64,000 bases of DNA. Origin: Bacteroidetes bacterium GWF2_40_14 (GTDB taxonomy: Bacteria > Bacteroidota > Bacteroidia > Bacteroidales > UBA932). Under the pieces are notes generated by a model. The model was not told where the DNA came from. It worked only from the letters and a program-made list of their open reading frames with translations, and ran no database searches. This document shows positions 9,505 through 18,714 of this stretch, piece by piece (positions within the stretch are counted from its first letter, which is position 1; every line of letters begins with the position of its first letter). The DNA is taken from NCBI GenBank assembly GCA_001769195.1, contig MEOK01000019.1, forward strand, positions 8,715-72,714, read 5' to 3'. The position numbers were made by a program, and so were the translations under genes.

Positions 9505-9512
9505 TATATTTG
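9505..9512 (+). promoter_or_regulatory. -7 element upstream of bamA
   Basis: TATATTTG matches the Bacteroidota -7 consensus and lies 24 bp before the ATG at 9537. It supports that ATG over the in-frame TTG at 9486, which would be upstream of the predicted transcription start. The -33 region is not a good match, so read-through from uppS is also likely. Confidence 0.4.
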
Positions 9513-9536
9513 CGTTTTCACAGTCAGAAATTGCAA

Positions 9537-12041
9537 ATGAAGTCGTTAGCAGTAGTTTTACTAGTAGCAATAATTGCGCCTTTTAACAAGGTATCAGCCC
9601 AGGATAGTTCAATTGTAAGATCTACGATCGTAGATTACAATCAGCCAAAAGATTATATCATTGGAGGGATCAAGGTTTCAGGTATACAATACCTCAGGCC
9701 TGATCAGGTTTTATCTTATACAGGATTTGCCGTGGGCGATACTGTCAGGATTCCAAGTGAAGAGGTTTCGGCGGTTTTAAAGAGAATATGGATGTCCAAA
9801 TGGTTTTCAGATGTCTCTCTGTTCATAGATTATACTGTTAAGGATACTGCCTATCTCAATATATTCCTGCGTGAGCGTCCAAGGGTTTCCAGATGGGAAT
9901 TTGAAGGTATAAAGAACACGGAGAAGTCTGATCTTAATGATAAACTAAAGTTAAGAAGGGGAAGCGAGCTTTCTGACTATCTTGTAACTTCTACTTCAGA
10001 AATAATAAGGAAGTATTATGTGGACAAAGGTTTCCTTCAGACAGAGGTTAACGTTAAACAGGAGATGGATACAACTGTCCAGAATGCCGTTAAGGTTACA
10101 TTCTGTGTTGACAGAAAGACAAAAGTCAAAATCAAGAGTATCATTTTTGAAGGTAACGACAATCTAAAAGGCTCAAAGCTAGCCTCTGCCATGAAAAAGA
10201 CAAAGGACATGAGACTTTGGAACTTTTTCTCGAGCAAGAAGTTTAATGAAAAGGAGTACGACAAGGATAAAGGGCTTCTTATTGAGAAATATAGCGAAAG
10301 AGGTTACAGAGATGCCAAGATTGCCAAAGATTCCATCTATTATATAGAAGAGGGAAGGATGGGCATCAATTTTAAAATTGATGAGGGTAAGAGATACTAT
10401 TTCAGAGATATAGTTTGGACAGGTAACTCAATTTTTACAACAGAACATCTGAATAGCATTCTACGTATAAAGAAAGGTGATGTATATGATGTAGTATCCA
10501 TGGAAAAGAGGCTCTTTAGTGCAGAAGAGGGCAATGTTACCAAACTTTACACAGATAACGGATATCTCTTTTTCCGGGTTTCTCCTGTTGAAGTTAAGAT
10601 TGACGGTGATTCTGTTGACCTTGAGATGAGAATTTATGAAGGAAAGCCTGCAACATTTAATAGGATAATTATTAACGGCAATAGCATTACTCACGAAAAG
10701 ATTGCAAGAAGGGAGCTCTTTACAAAACCGGGTTACCTGTATAGTCAGTCTCAGGTAGAGCGTTCACTCAGGGAGCTTGCGTCTATGGGACATTTTGAAC
10801 CGGAGAAATTAAGTACGCCTAGCGCAATAAGCATAATACCAGATCAGAACAACAATACTGTTGACGTTTCCTACAATGTTGAGGAGAAGTCTAACAGTCA
10901 GTTCGAAATTGCCGGTGGTTGGGGTGGAAATACATTTGTAGGAACCCTTGGGCTTAGCTTCAATAACTTCTCCATTAAGAGGGTTTTCAAGAAATCGGCA
11001 TGGCGTCCTGTTCCGCTTGGAGATGGACAACAGCTCGCTATCAGGTTCCAGACAAACGGTTCATATTATACTGCTCTCACAGCAAGCTTTACAGAGCCTT
11101 GGCTGTTCGGGAACAAACCAACATCGCTGAATGTCTCTACATACTATACAAGGCAGACAAACTCATCATACTTCTATCAGAACTCGAATCAGAGTATGGA
11201 GGTGTTTGGAGCCACCATTGGAATAGGAACAAGATTGAAATGGCCGGATAACTGGTTCGTATTATACAATGAATTGAGTGCACAATCTTACAGGCTCACC
11301 GATTGGCAGTACAACTTCCTTTTCTCGGACGGTCTTTCGAATAACATCAGTTACAAGATAAGACTTCAGAGGAACTCAACTGACCAGCCTGTTTACCCGA
11401 GAAGTGGTTCTGACTTCCAGCTTGGCCTTCAGATTACTCCTCCTTATTCGTCTTTCAGGGCTGCTGATACAGATTACAAGAACATGACCGATGCAAAGAA
11501 GTACAAATGGATAGAGTATCATAAATGGACATTCAAGGGTACACAATACACAGCTCTTACAGGTGATCTTGTTCTGATGACCCGTGCTTACTTCGGGTAT
11601 CTTGGTCTTTACAACCGTAAACTTGGTTATTCTCCGTTCGAAGGTTTTGTGGTAGGTGGCGACGGTATGTCGGGCTACAATACTTATGGTTCTGAGGTTG
11701 TTGGTCTGAGAGGATATGCAAACTCTTCTCTTACCCCTATGGTGAACAATGCTTATGCAGGAAATGTATATGACAAATTCACACTTGAATTGCGATATCC
11801 GCTTGTGTTGCAGGCTCAGTCTACTATTTATGCTTTATTGTTCCTTGAGGGCGGTAACTCGTGGTCAGACATTAGAGACTTCAATCCTTTCTCAATCAAG
11901 AGGTCCGCTGGTTTTGGCGTAAGGGTTCTTCTTCCTATTGTAGGTATGCTTGGTATTGACTGGGGATACGGTTTCGATCCTGTTGCAGGCAAGGCTAAAG
12001 GCGGCAGCAACTTCCACTTTGTTATAGGTCAGCAGTTTTAA
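9537..12041 (+). CDS. bamA: Outer membrane protein assembly factor BamA (Omp85)
   Basis: 834-residue Omp85 protein, the central insertase of the outer-membrane beta-barrel assembly machine. A signal peptide (MKSLAVVLLVAIIAPFNKVSA) covers about residues 1-21. Tandem POTRA domains follow to roughly residue 440, with typical blocks such as IKVSGIQYLRPDQVL, WEFEGIKNTEKSDLNDKL and FNRIIINGNSITHEKI. The C-terminal half is a beta-barrel ending in NFHFVIGQQF, with a terminal aromatic as for outer-membrane barrels. The GLRGY motif around residue 722 corresponds to the conserved loop-6 (V)RG(F/Y) signature. It is followed by two Skp-like chaperone genes, the expected functional partners. Confidence 0.95.
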   Translation: MKSLAVVLLVAIIAPFNKVSAQDSSIVRSTIVDYNQPKDYIIGGIKVSGIQYLRPDQVLSYTGFAVGDTVRIPSEEVSAVLKRIWMSKWFSDVSLFIDYTVKDTAYLNIFLRERPRVSRWEFEGIKNTEKSDLNDKLKLRRGSELSDYLVTSTSEIIRKYYVDKGFLQTEVNVKQEMDTTVQNAVKVTFCVDRKTKVKIKSIIFEGNDNLKGSKLASAMKKTKDMRLWNFFSSKKFNEKEYDKDKGLLIEKYSERGYRDAKIAKDSIYYIEEGRMGINFKIDEGKRYYFRDIVWTGNSIFTTEHLNSILRIKKGDVYDVVSMEKRLFSAEEGNVTKLYTDNGYLFFRVSPVEVKIDGDSVDLEMRIYEGKPATFNRIIINGNSITHEKIARRELFTKPGYLYSQSQVERSLRELASMGHFEPEKLSTPSAISIIPDQNNNTVDVSYNVEEKSNSQFEIAGGWGGNTFVGTLGLSFNNFSIKRVFKKSAWRPVPLGDGQQLAIRFQTNGSYYTALTASFTEPWLFGNKPTSLNVSTYYTRQTNSSYFYQNSNQSMEVFGATIGIGTRLKWPDNWFVLYNELSAQSYRLTDWQYNFLFSDGLSNNISYKIRLQRNSTDQPVYPRSGSDFQLGLQITPPYSSFRAADTDYKNMTDAKKYKWIEYHKWTFKGTQYTALTGDLVLMTRAYFGYLGLYNRKLGYSPFEGFVVGGDGMSGYNTYGSEVVGLRGYANSSLTPMVNNAYAGNVYDKFTLELRYPLVLQAQSTIYALLFLEGGNSWSDIRDFNPFSIKRSAGFGVRVLLPIVGMLGIDWGYGFDPVAGKAKGGSNFHFVIGQQF

Positions 12042-12062
12042 TAACGCTTAATTGAATATATT

Positions 12063-12575
12063 ATGAGAAAATTATTTTTATTGACTCTTGTAATTCTTGC
12101 CTCATCGGCGATTGTCAAAGCGCAGACGTTCGGGTACTTAAATACAGAAAAAATTCTGGAGCGTATTCCGGAATACAATAATGCACAACAGCAGATTGAC
12201 AGATTGAAAAAACAATATGAGGCACAGATTGATGCTGAAATGAAGGTTGTAGAGAGTATGTACAATCAGTATCAGGCAGAAAAACAGGCTCTTTCAGGTT
12301 CTCAAAGAGAGATAAGAGAGGGTGAAATTATTAAAAAGGAGAGATCGGCCAAGGAGTTGCAAAAAACCTTTTTCGGACAGGAAGGAGCTCTTTCAAAAAG
12401 GTCACTGGAACTTTTAACTCCCATTAAAGAGAGGGTTCAGACAGCTATCGAAAAAGTGGCAGCAGAGGGTGGCATAATTTTGGTATTTGATATTGCAACA
12501 ACTCAGGGAATTATTTATAATAATCCAGCTAATGACTTAACAGCCAAAGTATTAAAAAAACTCAACATACTTTAG
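12063..12575 (+). CDS. OmpH/Skp family periplasmic chaperone (first copy)
   Basis: 170-residue secreted Skp-like protein. The signal peptide is about residues 1-21 (ends IVKAQT). The conserved start FGYLNTEKILERIPEYNNA is followed by a long helical coiled coil and the C-terminal beta segment GGIILVFDIATTQGIIYNNP. Skp trimers bind unfolded outer-membrane proteins between the Sec translocon and BamA. The gene follows bamA by 21 bp and precedes a second family member by 21 bp, so the three are probably one transcript. Confidence 0.9.
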   Translation: MRKLFLLTLVILASSAIVKAQTFGYLNTEKILERIPEYNNAQQQIDRLKKQYEAQIDAEMKVVESMYNQYQAEKQALSGSQREIREGEIIKKERSAKELQKTFFGQEGALSKRSLELLTPIKERVQTAIEKVAAEGGIILVFDIATTQGIIYNNPANDLTAKVLKKLNIL

Positions 12576-12596
12576 AAACCAATAATATTTATCAAT

Positions 12597-13187
12597 ATGA
12601 AACATTTTTCAAAATTTTTACTGATTCTTTTTGTTTTTGCGACCAGCACATCTTTTGCTCAAACGTTCAAATTCGGACATATCAATTCTCAGGAGCTGAT
12701 TGCCCTTATGCCTGACAGAGACAGCGCTGTTCTTAAAATGGACAAATACGGAAAGCAGCTTCAACAGGATATGGACGATATTCAAGCTGAATTCCAGACA
12801 AAAATGAACATCTTTCAGCAAAAACAGGCAACATGGACAGCAGTGGTTCTGGAAGACAAACAGAAGGAACTTCAGCAGATTCAAGCCAGATTTGAAGCTT
12901 TTCAAACAAATGCACAACAGGAGTATCAGCAAATGCAGCAGATACTTTTTGCTCCTGTATATCAGAAAGCAAATGAGACCTTGATTAAAATCGGGAAAGA
13001 TAACGGCTATACCTACATTTTTGACGTTTCAACAGGATCAATTCCTTTCTTTAACGAGGCACAGAGCACAGACGTAATGCCTATGGCAAAAACAATGCTT
13101 AAGATTCCTGCAGATAAGAAACCTATGGCTATCCCTTCTCCGGCCGATCAAGCCGCCGCACAGGGACAGACAAAAGCAACCAAATAA
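12597..13187 (+). CDS. OmpH/Skp family periplasmic chaperone (second copy)
   Basis: 196-residue secreted paralogue of the preceding gene. The signal peptide spans about residues 1-21 (ATSTSFAQ). It shares the FGHINSQELIALMPDRDSA start and the closing DNGYTYIFDVSTGSIPFFN. The coiled-coil region is rich in Gln, and the C-terminus has an added low-complexity tail (PADQAAAQGQTKATK) absent from the first copy. It is the last gene before the terminator at 13219-13248. Tandem Skp-like genes downstream of bamA are common in Bacteroidota. Confidence 0.9.
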   Translation: MKHFSKFLLILFVFATSTSFAQTFKFGHINSQELIALMPDRDSAVLKMDKYGKQLQQDMDDIQAEFQTKMNIFQQKQATWTAVVLEDKQKELQQIQARFEAFQTNAQQEYQQMQQILFAPVYQKANETLIKIGKDNGYTYIFDVSTGSIPFFNEAQSTDVMPMAKTMLKIPADKKPMAIPSPADQAAAQGQTKATK

Positions 13188-13218
13188 TATGGTTTTATAA
13201 GATTTTTTTTAACTTTAT

Positions 13219-13248
13219 GGCCGCTCTTTAATAGGGCGGCCGTTTTTT
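13219..13248 (+). terminator. Intrinsic terminator after bamA-ompH-ompH
   Basis: GGCCGCTC (13219-13226) pairs with GGGCGGCC (13234-13241), including one G-U pair, around the loop TTTAATA. Six T follow (13243-13248). The murI ATG begins at the very next base. Confidence 0.85.
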
Positions 13249-14067
13249 ATGAAAAATTGTAAGGCAAATAAATCACTCATAGCAATATTTGATTCCGGAG
13301 TTGGGGGGCTTTCTGTCTGGAGAGAGCTAACAGCAATTCTGCCAGGTTTTCATTTCATATATCTGGCCGATAATGCGTATTGTCCCTACGGACCAAGACC
13401 ACAGGAGGATATAATAGCACGTACAAAATTAATTGCCGATTTCTTTATTTCACATGGAGCATCACTTATAGTTGTTGCGTGTAATACAGCAACTGCTGCC
13501 GCAATTGATTCCCTGAGGATGAGTTACGATATTCCTTTCATTGGCATGGAACCAGCAGTAAAGACAGCAGCGCTACATTCAAAAACCGGGGTTATAGGTG
13601 TCCTTGCCACTTTAGGGACATTTAACGGCAAACTATATCACAGGACGCTGGAGCGCTTTGCTTCTGATATAAAAGTCATAGAAAAGGCAGGAACCGGTCT
13701 TGTGGAGCTGGTTGAGGCAGGAAAGACATCAGCACCTGAAACAAGAGAACTTCTAAAGCTTTATATAGATCCAATGCTTGAGGAGGGGGCAGACCATATT
13801 GTGCTGGGCTGTACACATTACCCATTTCTTACAGATGAAATAAAAAAAATTACGGGGGACAATGTTGTGATTGTCGACCCTGCTCCTGCAGTTGCTCTTC
13901 ATACATACAATACTTTACAACAACACGGAGTGGTTTCGGAAGAGAAACCCGATCCACTCACTCAAACCATATTTTATTCAACTGGACCTAAGGAAAACCT
14001 GATAAGAGTTGCGAGAAGCATTCTTAATGCAATTCCTGACGAGCAATTTATAGAAAAATCATTCTAA
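13249..14067 (+). CDS. murI: Glutamate racemase
   Basis: 272-residue glutamate racemase, which supplies D-glutamate for peptidoglycan. The two-cysteine, cofactor-independent active site is visible: the first catalytic Cys in [12 protein letters not shown] and the second in [10 protein letters not shown]. The substrate loop [14 protein letters not shown] starts at residue 11. No in-frame start exists upstream (TAA at 13210), so the ATG at 13249 is the only option. That ATG directly follows the U-tract of the upstream terminator, leaving no room for a ribosome-binding site outside the terminator. The pyrophosphatase gene starts 11 bp downstream. Confidence 0.95.
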   Translation: MKNCKANKSLIAIFDSGVGGLSVWRELTAILPGFHFIYLADNAYCPYGPRPQEDIIARTKLIADFFISHGASLIVVACNTATAAAIDSLRMSYDIPFIGMEPAVKTAALHSKTGVIGVLATLGTFNGKLYHRTLERFASDIKVIEKAGTGLVELVEAGKTSAPETRELLKLYIDPMLEEGADHIVLGCTHYPFLTDEIKKITGDNVVIVDPAPAVALHTYNTLQQHGVVSEEKPDPLTQTIFYSTGPKENLIRVARSILNAIPDEQFIEKSF

Positions 14068-14078
14068 AACCATATTCT

Positions 14079-16286
14079 ATGACAACAGAAATTCTATTCT
14101 ATTTTGTGCCGGTGGCTGCCTTGGTGGCGCTGGTATTTGCCTACTATTTTTTTAAACAGATGATGAAGGAGAGCGAGGGGACAGACACTATGAAGGAGAT
14201 TGCTGATCATGTAAGAAAGGGAGCAATGGCCTATCTTAAGCAACAATACAAAGTTGTTGTTATTGTGTTTATTATTATTAGTCTGTTTTTTGCCTTTATG
14301 GCCTATGGTCTGGGTGTCCAAAATCCATGGGTGCCTTTTGCTTTCCTTACCGGGGGTTTCTTCTCGGGTCTTGCAGGTTTTATTGGCATGAAGACTGCTA
14401 CCTATGCCTCTGCAAGAACTGCAAATGCTGCTATGCGATCACTCAATAGTGGATTAAGGCTTGCTTTCCGTTCAGGGGCTGTAATGGGTCTTGTTGTTGT
14501 AGGTCTGGGTTTATTGGATATATCTTTATGGTACCTGCTTCTCGATCATTTTGTTGATATTACAGGAGCACAGAAACTGGTTGTGATTACTACCACAATG
14601 CTTACATTTGGTATGGGTGCTTCTACTCAGGCTCTTTTTGCCAGAGTGGGTGGTGGTATTTATACAAAAGCAGCTGACGTAGGTGCTGACCTTGTTGGTA
14701 AGGTTGAGGCAGGTATTCCTGAGGATGATCCTCGTAATCCTGCTACAATTGCGGACAATGTTGGAGATAATGTAGGTGATGTTGCAGGTATGGGCGCAGA
14801 TCTTTATGAGTCATATTGTGGCTCAATCCTGGCAACTGCTGCATTGGGTGCCTCTGCATTTTATATCTCTCCGGATCTTCAGATGAAGGCTGTTTTTGCA
14901 CCAATGCTAATTGCTGCTGTCGGAATCATTCTTTCAATTATTGGAATATTTGTAGTCAAGACTAAAGAGGGAGCAGGAATGAAGGAACTTCTCCACTCTC
15001 TGGGCTTTGGTGTTAATCTTAGTTCTGTCCTCATTGCTGTCTCTACATTTGGAATACTTTACATTTTACAGATTGATAACTGGATAGGAATCTCCTTCTC
15101 GGTTGTAACAGGCCTTGTGGCAGGTATTATTATAGGTCAGTCAACCGAATATTATACTTCTCATTCTTATAAGCCGACTCAAAGGATAGCTGAGAGTTCA
15201 AATACTGGCCCTGCAACCGTAATTATTTCGGGCATTGGTTTGGGTATGATATCTACTGCTATTCCTGTAATCACTATTGCCACTGCTATTATAATCTCTT
15301 TCCTGTGTGCCATCAATTTTGACGTAACCGGTATGCTTACTGCTCATAATCTTAGCCTTGGTCTTTATGGTATAGGTATCGCTGCAGTGGGTATGCTCTC
15401 TACTTTGGGAATTACTCTTGCCACTGATGCTTATGGTCCAATCGCAGACAATGCTGGCGGAAACGCAGAGATGAGCAAGCTTGATCCTGAAGTTCGTAAA
15501 CGTACAGATGTGCTTGATGCTTTGGGGAATACAACAGCTGCTACAGGTAAAGGTTTTGCAATTGGTTCTGCTGCTCTAACTGCATTGGCTCTTCTTGCTT
15601 CATATCTTGAGGAGGTAAAAATTGGTCTGGCTCATATAGGACAAACAACCATAGAAGTTGCCGGCAGAGTTGTAAATGTTGCTGAGGCTACTATTCCTGA
15701 TTTTATGGAATATTATCAGATTAACCTTATGAACCCAAAAGTTCTGGCAGGTGTGTTCATAGGTTCTATGATGTCTTTCCTGTTCTGCGGTCTTACAATG
15801 AATGCAGTGGGCCGTGCAGCTCAGAAAATGGTAGAGGAGGTTCGCCGTCAGTTCAGGGAGATACCTGGTATTCTTCTGGGTACTGGCACTCCTGATTATG
15901 CAAGATGTGTAGAGATATCTACAAAGGGTGCGCAGAAAGAGATGTTGTTTCCATCGCTGTTAGCCATAATAGTTCCTGTAGTGACAGGGGTTATTTTTGG
16001 CGTTTCAGGAGTAATGGGTCTGTTGGTTGGAGGTCTGGGAGCAGGCTTCGTACTGGCTGTTTTCATGGCAAATGCCGGAGGTGCATGGGACAACGCAAAG
16101 AAGTATGTAGAAGAAGGTAATCTTGGAGGCAAGGGCTCAGACAGCCATAAAGCAACTATTGTAGGTGATACAGTAGGTGATCCTTTCAAAGACACATCAG
16201 GACCATCACTGAATATCCTTATCAAACTCATGAGTATGGTATCCATTGTTATGGCAGGCCTTACCGTAGCTTACAGTATATTCTAG
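14079..16286 (+). CDS. hppA: Membrane-bound ion-translocating pyrophosphatase
   Basis: 735-residue integral membrane pyrophosphatase (about 16 membrane segments) that couples PPi hydrolysis to H+ and/or Na+ pumping. The PPi/Mg-binding motifs are present: [49 protein letters not shown] and, at the C-terminus, [14 protein letters not shown]. The [10 protein letters not shown] motif (residues 483-492) carries Ala at position 487, where potassium-independent enzymes have Lys, so this should be the K+-dependent class. Members from Bacteroidota include Na+ and dual Na+/H+ pumps; which ion is moved here cannot be read with certainty. It follows murI by 11 bp and ends before a strong inverted repeat. 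Confidence 0.95.
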   Translation: MTTEILFYFVPVAALVALVFAYYFFKQMMKESEGTDTMKEIADHVRKGAMAYLKQQYKVVVIVFIIISLFFAFMAYGLGVQNPWVPFAFLTGGFFSGLAGFIGMKTATYASARTANAAMRSLNSGLRLAFRSGAVMGLVVVGLGLLDISLWYLLLDHFVDITGAQKLVVITTTMLTFGMGASTQALFARVGGGIYTKAADVGADLVGKVEAGIPEDDPRNPATIADNVGDNVGDVAGMGADLYESYCGSILATAALGASAFYISPDLQMKAVFAPMLIAAVGIILSIIGIFVVKTKEGAGMKELLHSLGFGVNLSSVLIAVSTFGILYILQIDNWIGISFSVVTGLVAGIIIGQSTEYYTSHSYKPTQRIAESSNTGPATVIISGIGLGMISTAIPVITIATAIIISFLCAINFDVTGMLTAHNLSLGLYGIGIAAVGMLSTLGITLATDAYGPIADNAGGNAEMSKLDPEVRKRTDVLDALGNTTAATGKGFAIGSAALTALALLASYLEEVKIGLAHIGQTTIEVAGRVVNVAEATIPDFMEYYQINLMNPKVLAGVFIGSMMSFLFCGLTMNAVGRAAQKMVEEVRRQFREIPGILLGTGTPDYARCVEISTKGAQKEMLFPSLLAIIVPVVTGVIFGVSGVMGLLVGGLGAGFVLAVFMANAGGAWDNAKKYVEEGNLGGKGSDSHKATIVGDTVGDPFKDTSGPSLNILIKLMSMVSIVMAGLTVAYSIF

Positions 16287-16339
16287 GGTATACGGGAGAG
16301 GGTATCCGGGGACGCGCATTGTGTTCCAGACAAAAAGTT

Positions 16340-16390
16340 AAGTGTGGAGTAAAATCGATTGATATTGGTTCTACTCCACACTTCTTTGTT
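16340..16390. terminator. Inverted repeat, probable terminator after hppA
   Basis: A perfect 12-bp inverted repeat (AAGTGTGGAGTA at 16340-16351 and TACTCCACACTT at 16372-16383) encloses a 20-bp loop. A T-rich stretch follows on the plus strand (CTTTGTTTT), and an A-run precedes it, so it could act in both directions. The stem is longer and less GC-rich than a textbook terminator. Confidence 0.55.
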
Positions 16391-16433
16391 TTATTGGTAT
16401 ATCGCTGATGTAATGTCGTTGGAGCGATAAATT

Positions 16434-16662
16434 TTACGCATAACGCATAAAAACTTCAAGGGAGTTTTTTGAAATTTCCCACATGTCAAATATATTCATG
16501 ACCGTGTTGAAAATTGGTGTAGAGGAGGATTCACAGAGCTCAATAAGGTATGTGTCGGCAAGATTTGCCTCCACCTGGTTTTTTATTCAGCTGTAAATTA
16601 GACATCTACTAACACCTTTGGTAATGCCGTTAGTAAATGACAGATTAGTAGGCAAATAAGCA
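16434..16662 (-). pseudogene. Possible remnant of a protein-coding gene
   Basis: One minus-strand frame reads like protein, with a single internal stop. The downstream part contains NQVEANLADTYLIELCESSS and then NTVMNIFDMWEISKNSLEVF, ending MRYA before a TAA at 16434-16436. There is no start codon in context, and I do not recognise the family. It could be a decayed C-terminus or a chance reading. Confidence 0.25.
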
Positions 16663-16712
16663 TTGCTCTCATTTCCAATGAAGTGCTACCCGCTTTGGCA
16701 GAGTATGTTGGG

Positions 16713-16768
16713 AAAAAAACAAGCGGAAATTGGTAGTAGCTGTTAATAAGCTAACTATCAATCTCCGC
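16713..16768 (-). terminator. Long-stem terminator after the TlpA-like gene
   Basis: On the minus strand GCGGAGATTG pairs with CAATTTCCGC (one G-U). The stem continues through TAGT/ACTA and AGCT/AGCT with small interruptions, and is followed by TTGTTTTTTT. It lies about 20 bp after the stop codon of the TlpA-like gene. A T-run on the other side (16773-16778) may allow bidirectional use. Confidence 0.8.
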
Positions 16769-16790
16769 ATCTGTTTTTTAGCGTAGTTTA

Positions 16791-17918
16791 CTATTTAACG
16801 CCTAAGTACTCCTTCAGGAAAGGAACCATCTCCTCTTCAGAAACTTTACGTTTAACGATTTTTCCGCTTTGATCAATAAATATATTCTGAGGGATATATC
16901 TTACATGATATAATTTTGCAGGTGCGCAATCCCAGTATTGTAAATCAGAAACCTGAGTCCAGGTTAGCTTGTCCTCTTTAATTGCTTTGTTCCAAAGTTC
17001 TGCGTCTTTGTCAAGGGAAACTCCGATTATACCAAAACCAGCCTTATTGAATTGTTTGTAAATCCCGGTAAGAGTTGGATTGAAATTACGGCAAGGGCCA
17101 CACCAGCCTGCCCAGAAATCAATCATTGTAATCTTGTTTTGTGAATATATGCTTGATAGTGAAACAGGGTTTCCGCTTGGATCGTTTAGTGTGAATTCGG
17201 GTGCTTGCATTCCAGGCTCCAGACCCTTTAGTGTTACTATAGCTGCTTCAAGTTCTGTAAGGAAACGGTTGCCTGTAAATTCAGGAAGGGCTTTGAAACC
17301 AGCTATTTTAGCTTCCATATCAGGAATAGGATAATCTTCTACATTTTGGTTGAATTGGGTCAGAGAGTAGAATGAATTTGGATTAGTTGCCAGAAAAGTA
17401 GAATCCAGAACCTTTACCTCTTTCTGGTAACTGTCATAGATAGTAGAAATTTCTTTTTTCCTCTCTTCTGTAGTCTCCTTCTTATAGTATTCCTTCATCA
17501 GAGAATCTAGACCGAACTTGGCAACAACCTCATCTTTCTGTTTTTTAAGAGCAACAACAAGGTCATTTGTTACCCCACCGGTAACAACGGCTTTTCCCAG
17601 TTCTTCAACAGAAGCTTCGATTTTGATCTGTGAATTGTCCAGGAATAACTGAATTCTGCCCTTCTTGCCATCAATAGATATTGCATAAGTCTCAGGGGTT
17701 ACAACTTTTCCTTCAAAAACGAATTTACCATCAACAAGATCTGCTGTGTCTTTAATCGCTTCTGTTCTTGAAAAGTTTGTCAGATAAACTTTACCGGTAG
17801 TCAGACTATCACCAGTAACGGTTCCTTCGATGGTATATCCATCGGTTTTTGGTGCTGCACAGGCAACTATGCCAAAAACAGCAGCAATAAAGAGTAATTT
17901 TTTCATTTTCTTTTTCAT
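16791..17918 (-). CDS. TlpA-like thiol-disulfide oxidoreductase lipoprotein with DUF4369 domain
   Basis: 375-residue exported protein. The start MKKKMKKLLFIAAVFGIVAC gives a lipoprotein signal with the lipid-anchor Cys at residue 20. Residues about 28-125 resemble the DUF4369 beta domain (YTIEGTVTGDSLTTGKVYLT), and about 240-375 form an AhpC/TSA-TlpA thioredoxin fold. The redox motif is WCGPC, with Cys273 and Cys276. Such proteins reduce periplasmic disulfides, for example during cytochrome maturation or redox homeostasis. The open frame extends upstream to 18020, but that extension overlaps the neighbouring gene and lacks a signal peptide, so the ATG at 17918 is preferred. It lies 37 bp downstream of the gamma-carbonic-anhydrase-like gene. 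Confidence 0.88.
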   Translation of the reverse strand: MKKKMKKLLFIAAVFGIVACAAPKTDGYTIEGTVTGDSLTTGKVYLTNFSRTEAIKDTADLVDGKFVFEGKVVTPETYAISIDGKKGRIQLFLDNSQIKIEASVEELGKAVVTGGVTNDLVVALKKQKDEVVAKFGLDSLMKEYYKKETTEERKKEISTIYDSYQKEVKVLDSTFLATNPNSFYSLTQFNQNVEDYPIPDMEAKIAGFKALPEFTGNRFLTELEAAIVTLKGLEPGMQAPEFTLNDPSGNPVSLSSIYSQNKITMIDFWAGWCGPCRNFNPTLTGIYKQFNKAGFGIIGVSLDKDAELWNKAIKEDKLTWTQVSDLQYWDCAPAKLYHVRYIPQNIFIDQSGKIVKRKVSEEEMVPFLKEYLGVK

Positions 17919-17955
17919 GTTGGTTTTAAGAAGTTTATAATATTGTGGATAGAGA

Positions 17956-18486
17956 TTATTTGTTGTTTTGTGGCTCATCATTAAGGTACCAACTCTTGTA
18001 CATGAGATACCCCTGAGCATTTTTATGAGCAGATTCTCCTATCTCGGCAGATGCATCCTTGACCTTTTTAGCGGGGATTCCTGCGTATACACCCGGCTCA
18101 AGTACAACATTGCTAAGAACCACAGCTCCGGCGGCAATTATCGTATTATCACGAATGACGGAATTATCCATTAAAATTGCGCCCATTCCTACAAGGACGT
18201 TGTTCCCTACTTTTGCTCCGTGAATAATTGCATTATGGCCCACAGAAACGTCGTTCCCAATTTCAACAACCGATCTCTTGTGAAGGGTGTGTAATACGGC
18301 TCCATCCTGAATATTCACCCTATCCCCGATTATTATTGGGTTCACATCTCCTCTTAATACTGCACTGTACCAAATACTGCAATCATCTCCTATAATTACA
18401 TCTCCAATTATTGCAGCAGTCTCTGCAATAAAACAATTCTTCCCTATTACAGGTGTTATTCCGTTTAATTCTCTAATTACCGACAT
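17956..18486 (-). CDS. Gamma carbonic anhydrase-like hexapeptide-repeat protein
   Basis: 176-residue left-handed beta-helix protein of the gamma-carbonic-anhydrase/PaaY/YrdA group. Hexapeptide repeats run from about residue 20 to 140 (for example GDVIIGDDCSIWYSAVLRGD). Candidate zinc ligands are the His in AVLHTLH and the two His in VGHNAIIHG. Activity as a carbonic anhydrase is documented for only part of this family, so hydration of CO2 is possible but unproven here. It starts MSVIRELNG and has two -7 elements immediately upstream. Confidence 0.85.
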   Translation of the reverse strand: MSVIRELNGITPVIGKNCFIAETAAIIGDVIIGDDCSIWYSAVLRGDVNPIIIGDRVNIQDGAVLHTLHKRSVVEIGNDVSVGHNAIIHGAKVGNNVLVGMGAILMDNSVIRDNTIIAAGAVVLSNVVLEPGVYAGIPAKKVKDASAEIGESAHKNAQGYLMYKSWYLNDEPQNNK

Positions 18487-18503
18487 TGATTTTGATTATT
18501 TAA

Positions 18504-18519
18504 CAAATATACAAATTTA
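18504..18519 (-). promoter_or_regulatory. Tandem -7 elements for the gamma-CA-like gene
   Basis: The minus strand reads TAAATTTG directly followed by TATATTTG, both full matches to TAnnTTTG, ending 17 bp before the ATG. Either could be used, giving a leader of at most about 20 nt. Confidence 0.5.
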
Positions 18520-18680
18520 TGATAACGAATTATAATTGGCAAATTAGTCAAATTTGCTCAATTCTTGTAAATCTATAAGTATTAGAGAGTAATTTGCTTA
18601 TGATATCTTATAATAAAGTAAATGTTTAATATTAATTTAACATTTGAGAAGAAAAAGGTTTTTTGAACAAGAATAATATC

Positions 18681-18688
18681 TACATTTG
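18681..18688 (+). promoter_or_regulatory. -7 element upstream of korA
   Basis: TACATTTG matches TAnnTTTG and ends at the G of the in-frame GTG at 18688. Transcription would start near 18695, downstream of that GTG, which argues for the ATG at 18715 as the korA start. A TTTG at 18662-18665 is closer than the usual -33 spacing. Confidence 0.5.
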
Positions 18689-18714
18689 TGGATAAATTTG
18701 ATAAAATATTTCAT

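Larger units (their letters stand above)
16287..16790. other. 504-bp gene-free stretch between hppA and the TlpA-like gene
   Basis: This gap holds the inverted repeat at 16340-16383, a possible pseudogene remnant at about 16434-16662 on the minus strand, and the long terminator at 16713-16768. I see no intact reading frame, tRNA or promoter motif in it. Confidence 0.7.

Noticed and set aside
9486-9536. TTG at 9486 as the bamA start
   Set aside because: It would add 17 residues before a clean signal peptide and would precede the -7 element at 9505-9512; the ATG at 9537 is better.
17919-18020. Longer N-terminus for the TlpA-like protein
   Set aside because: The extension overlaps the upstream gene and hides the lipoprotein signal; the ATG at 17918 restores it.
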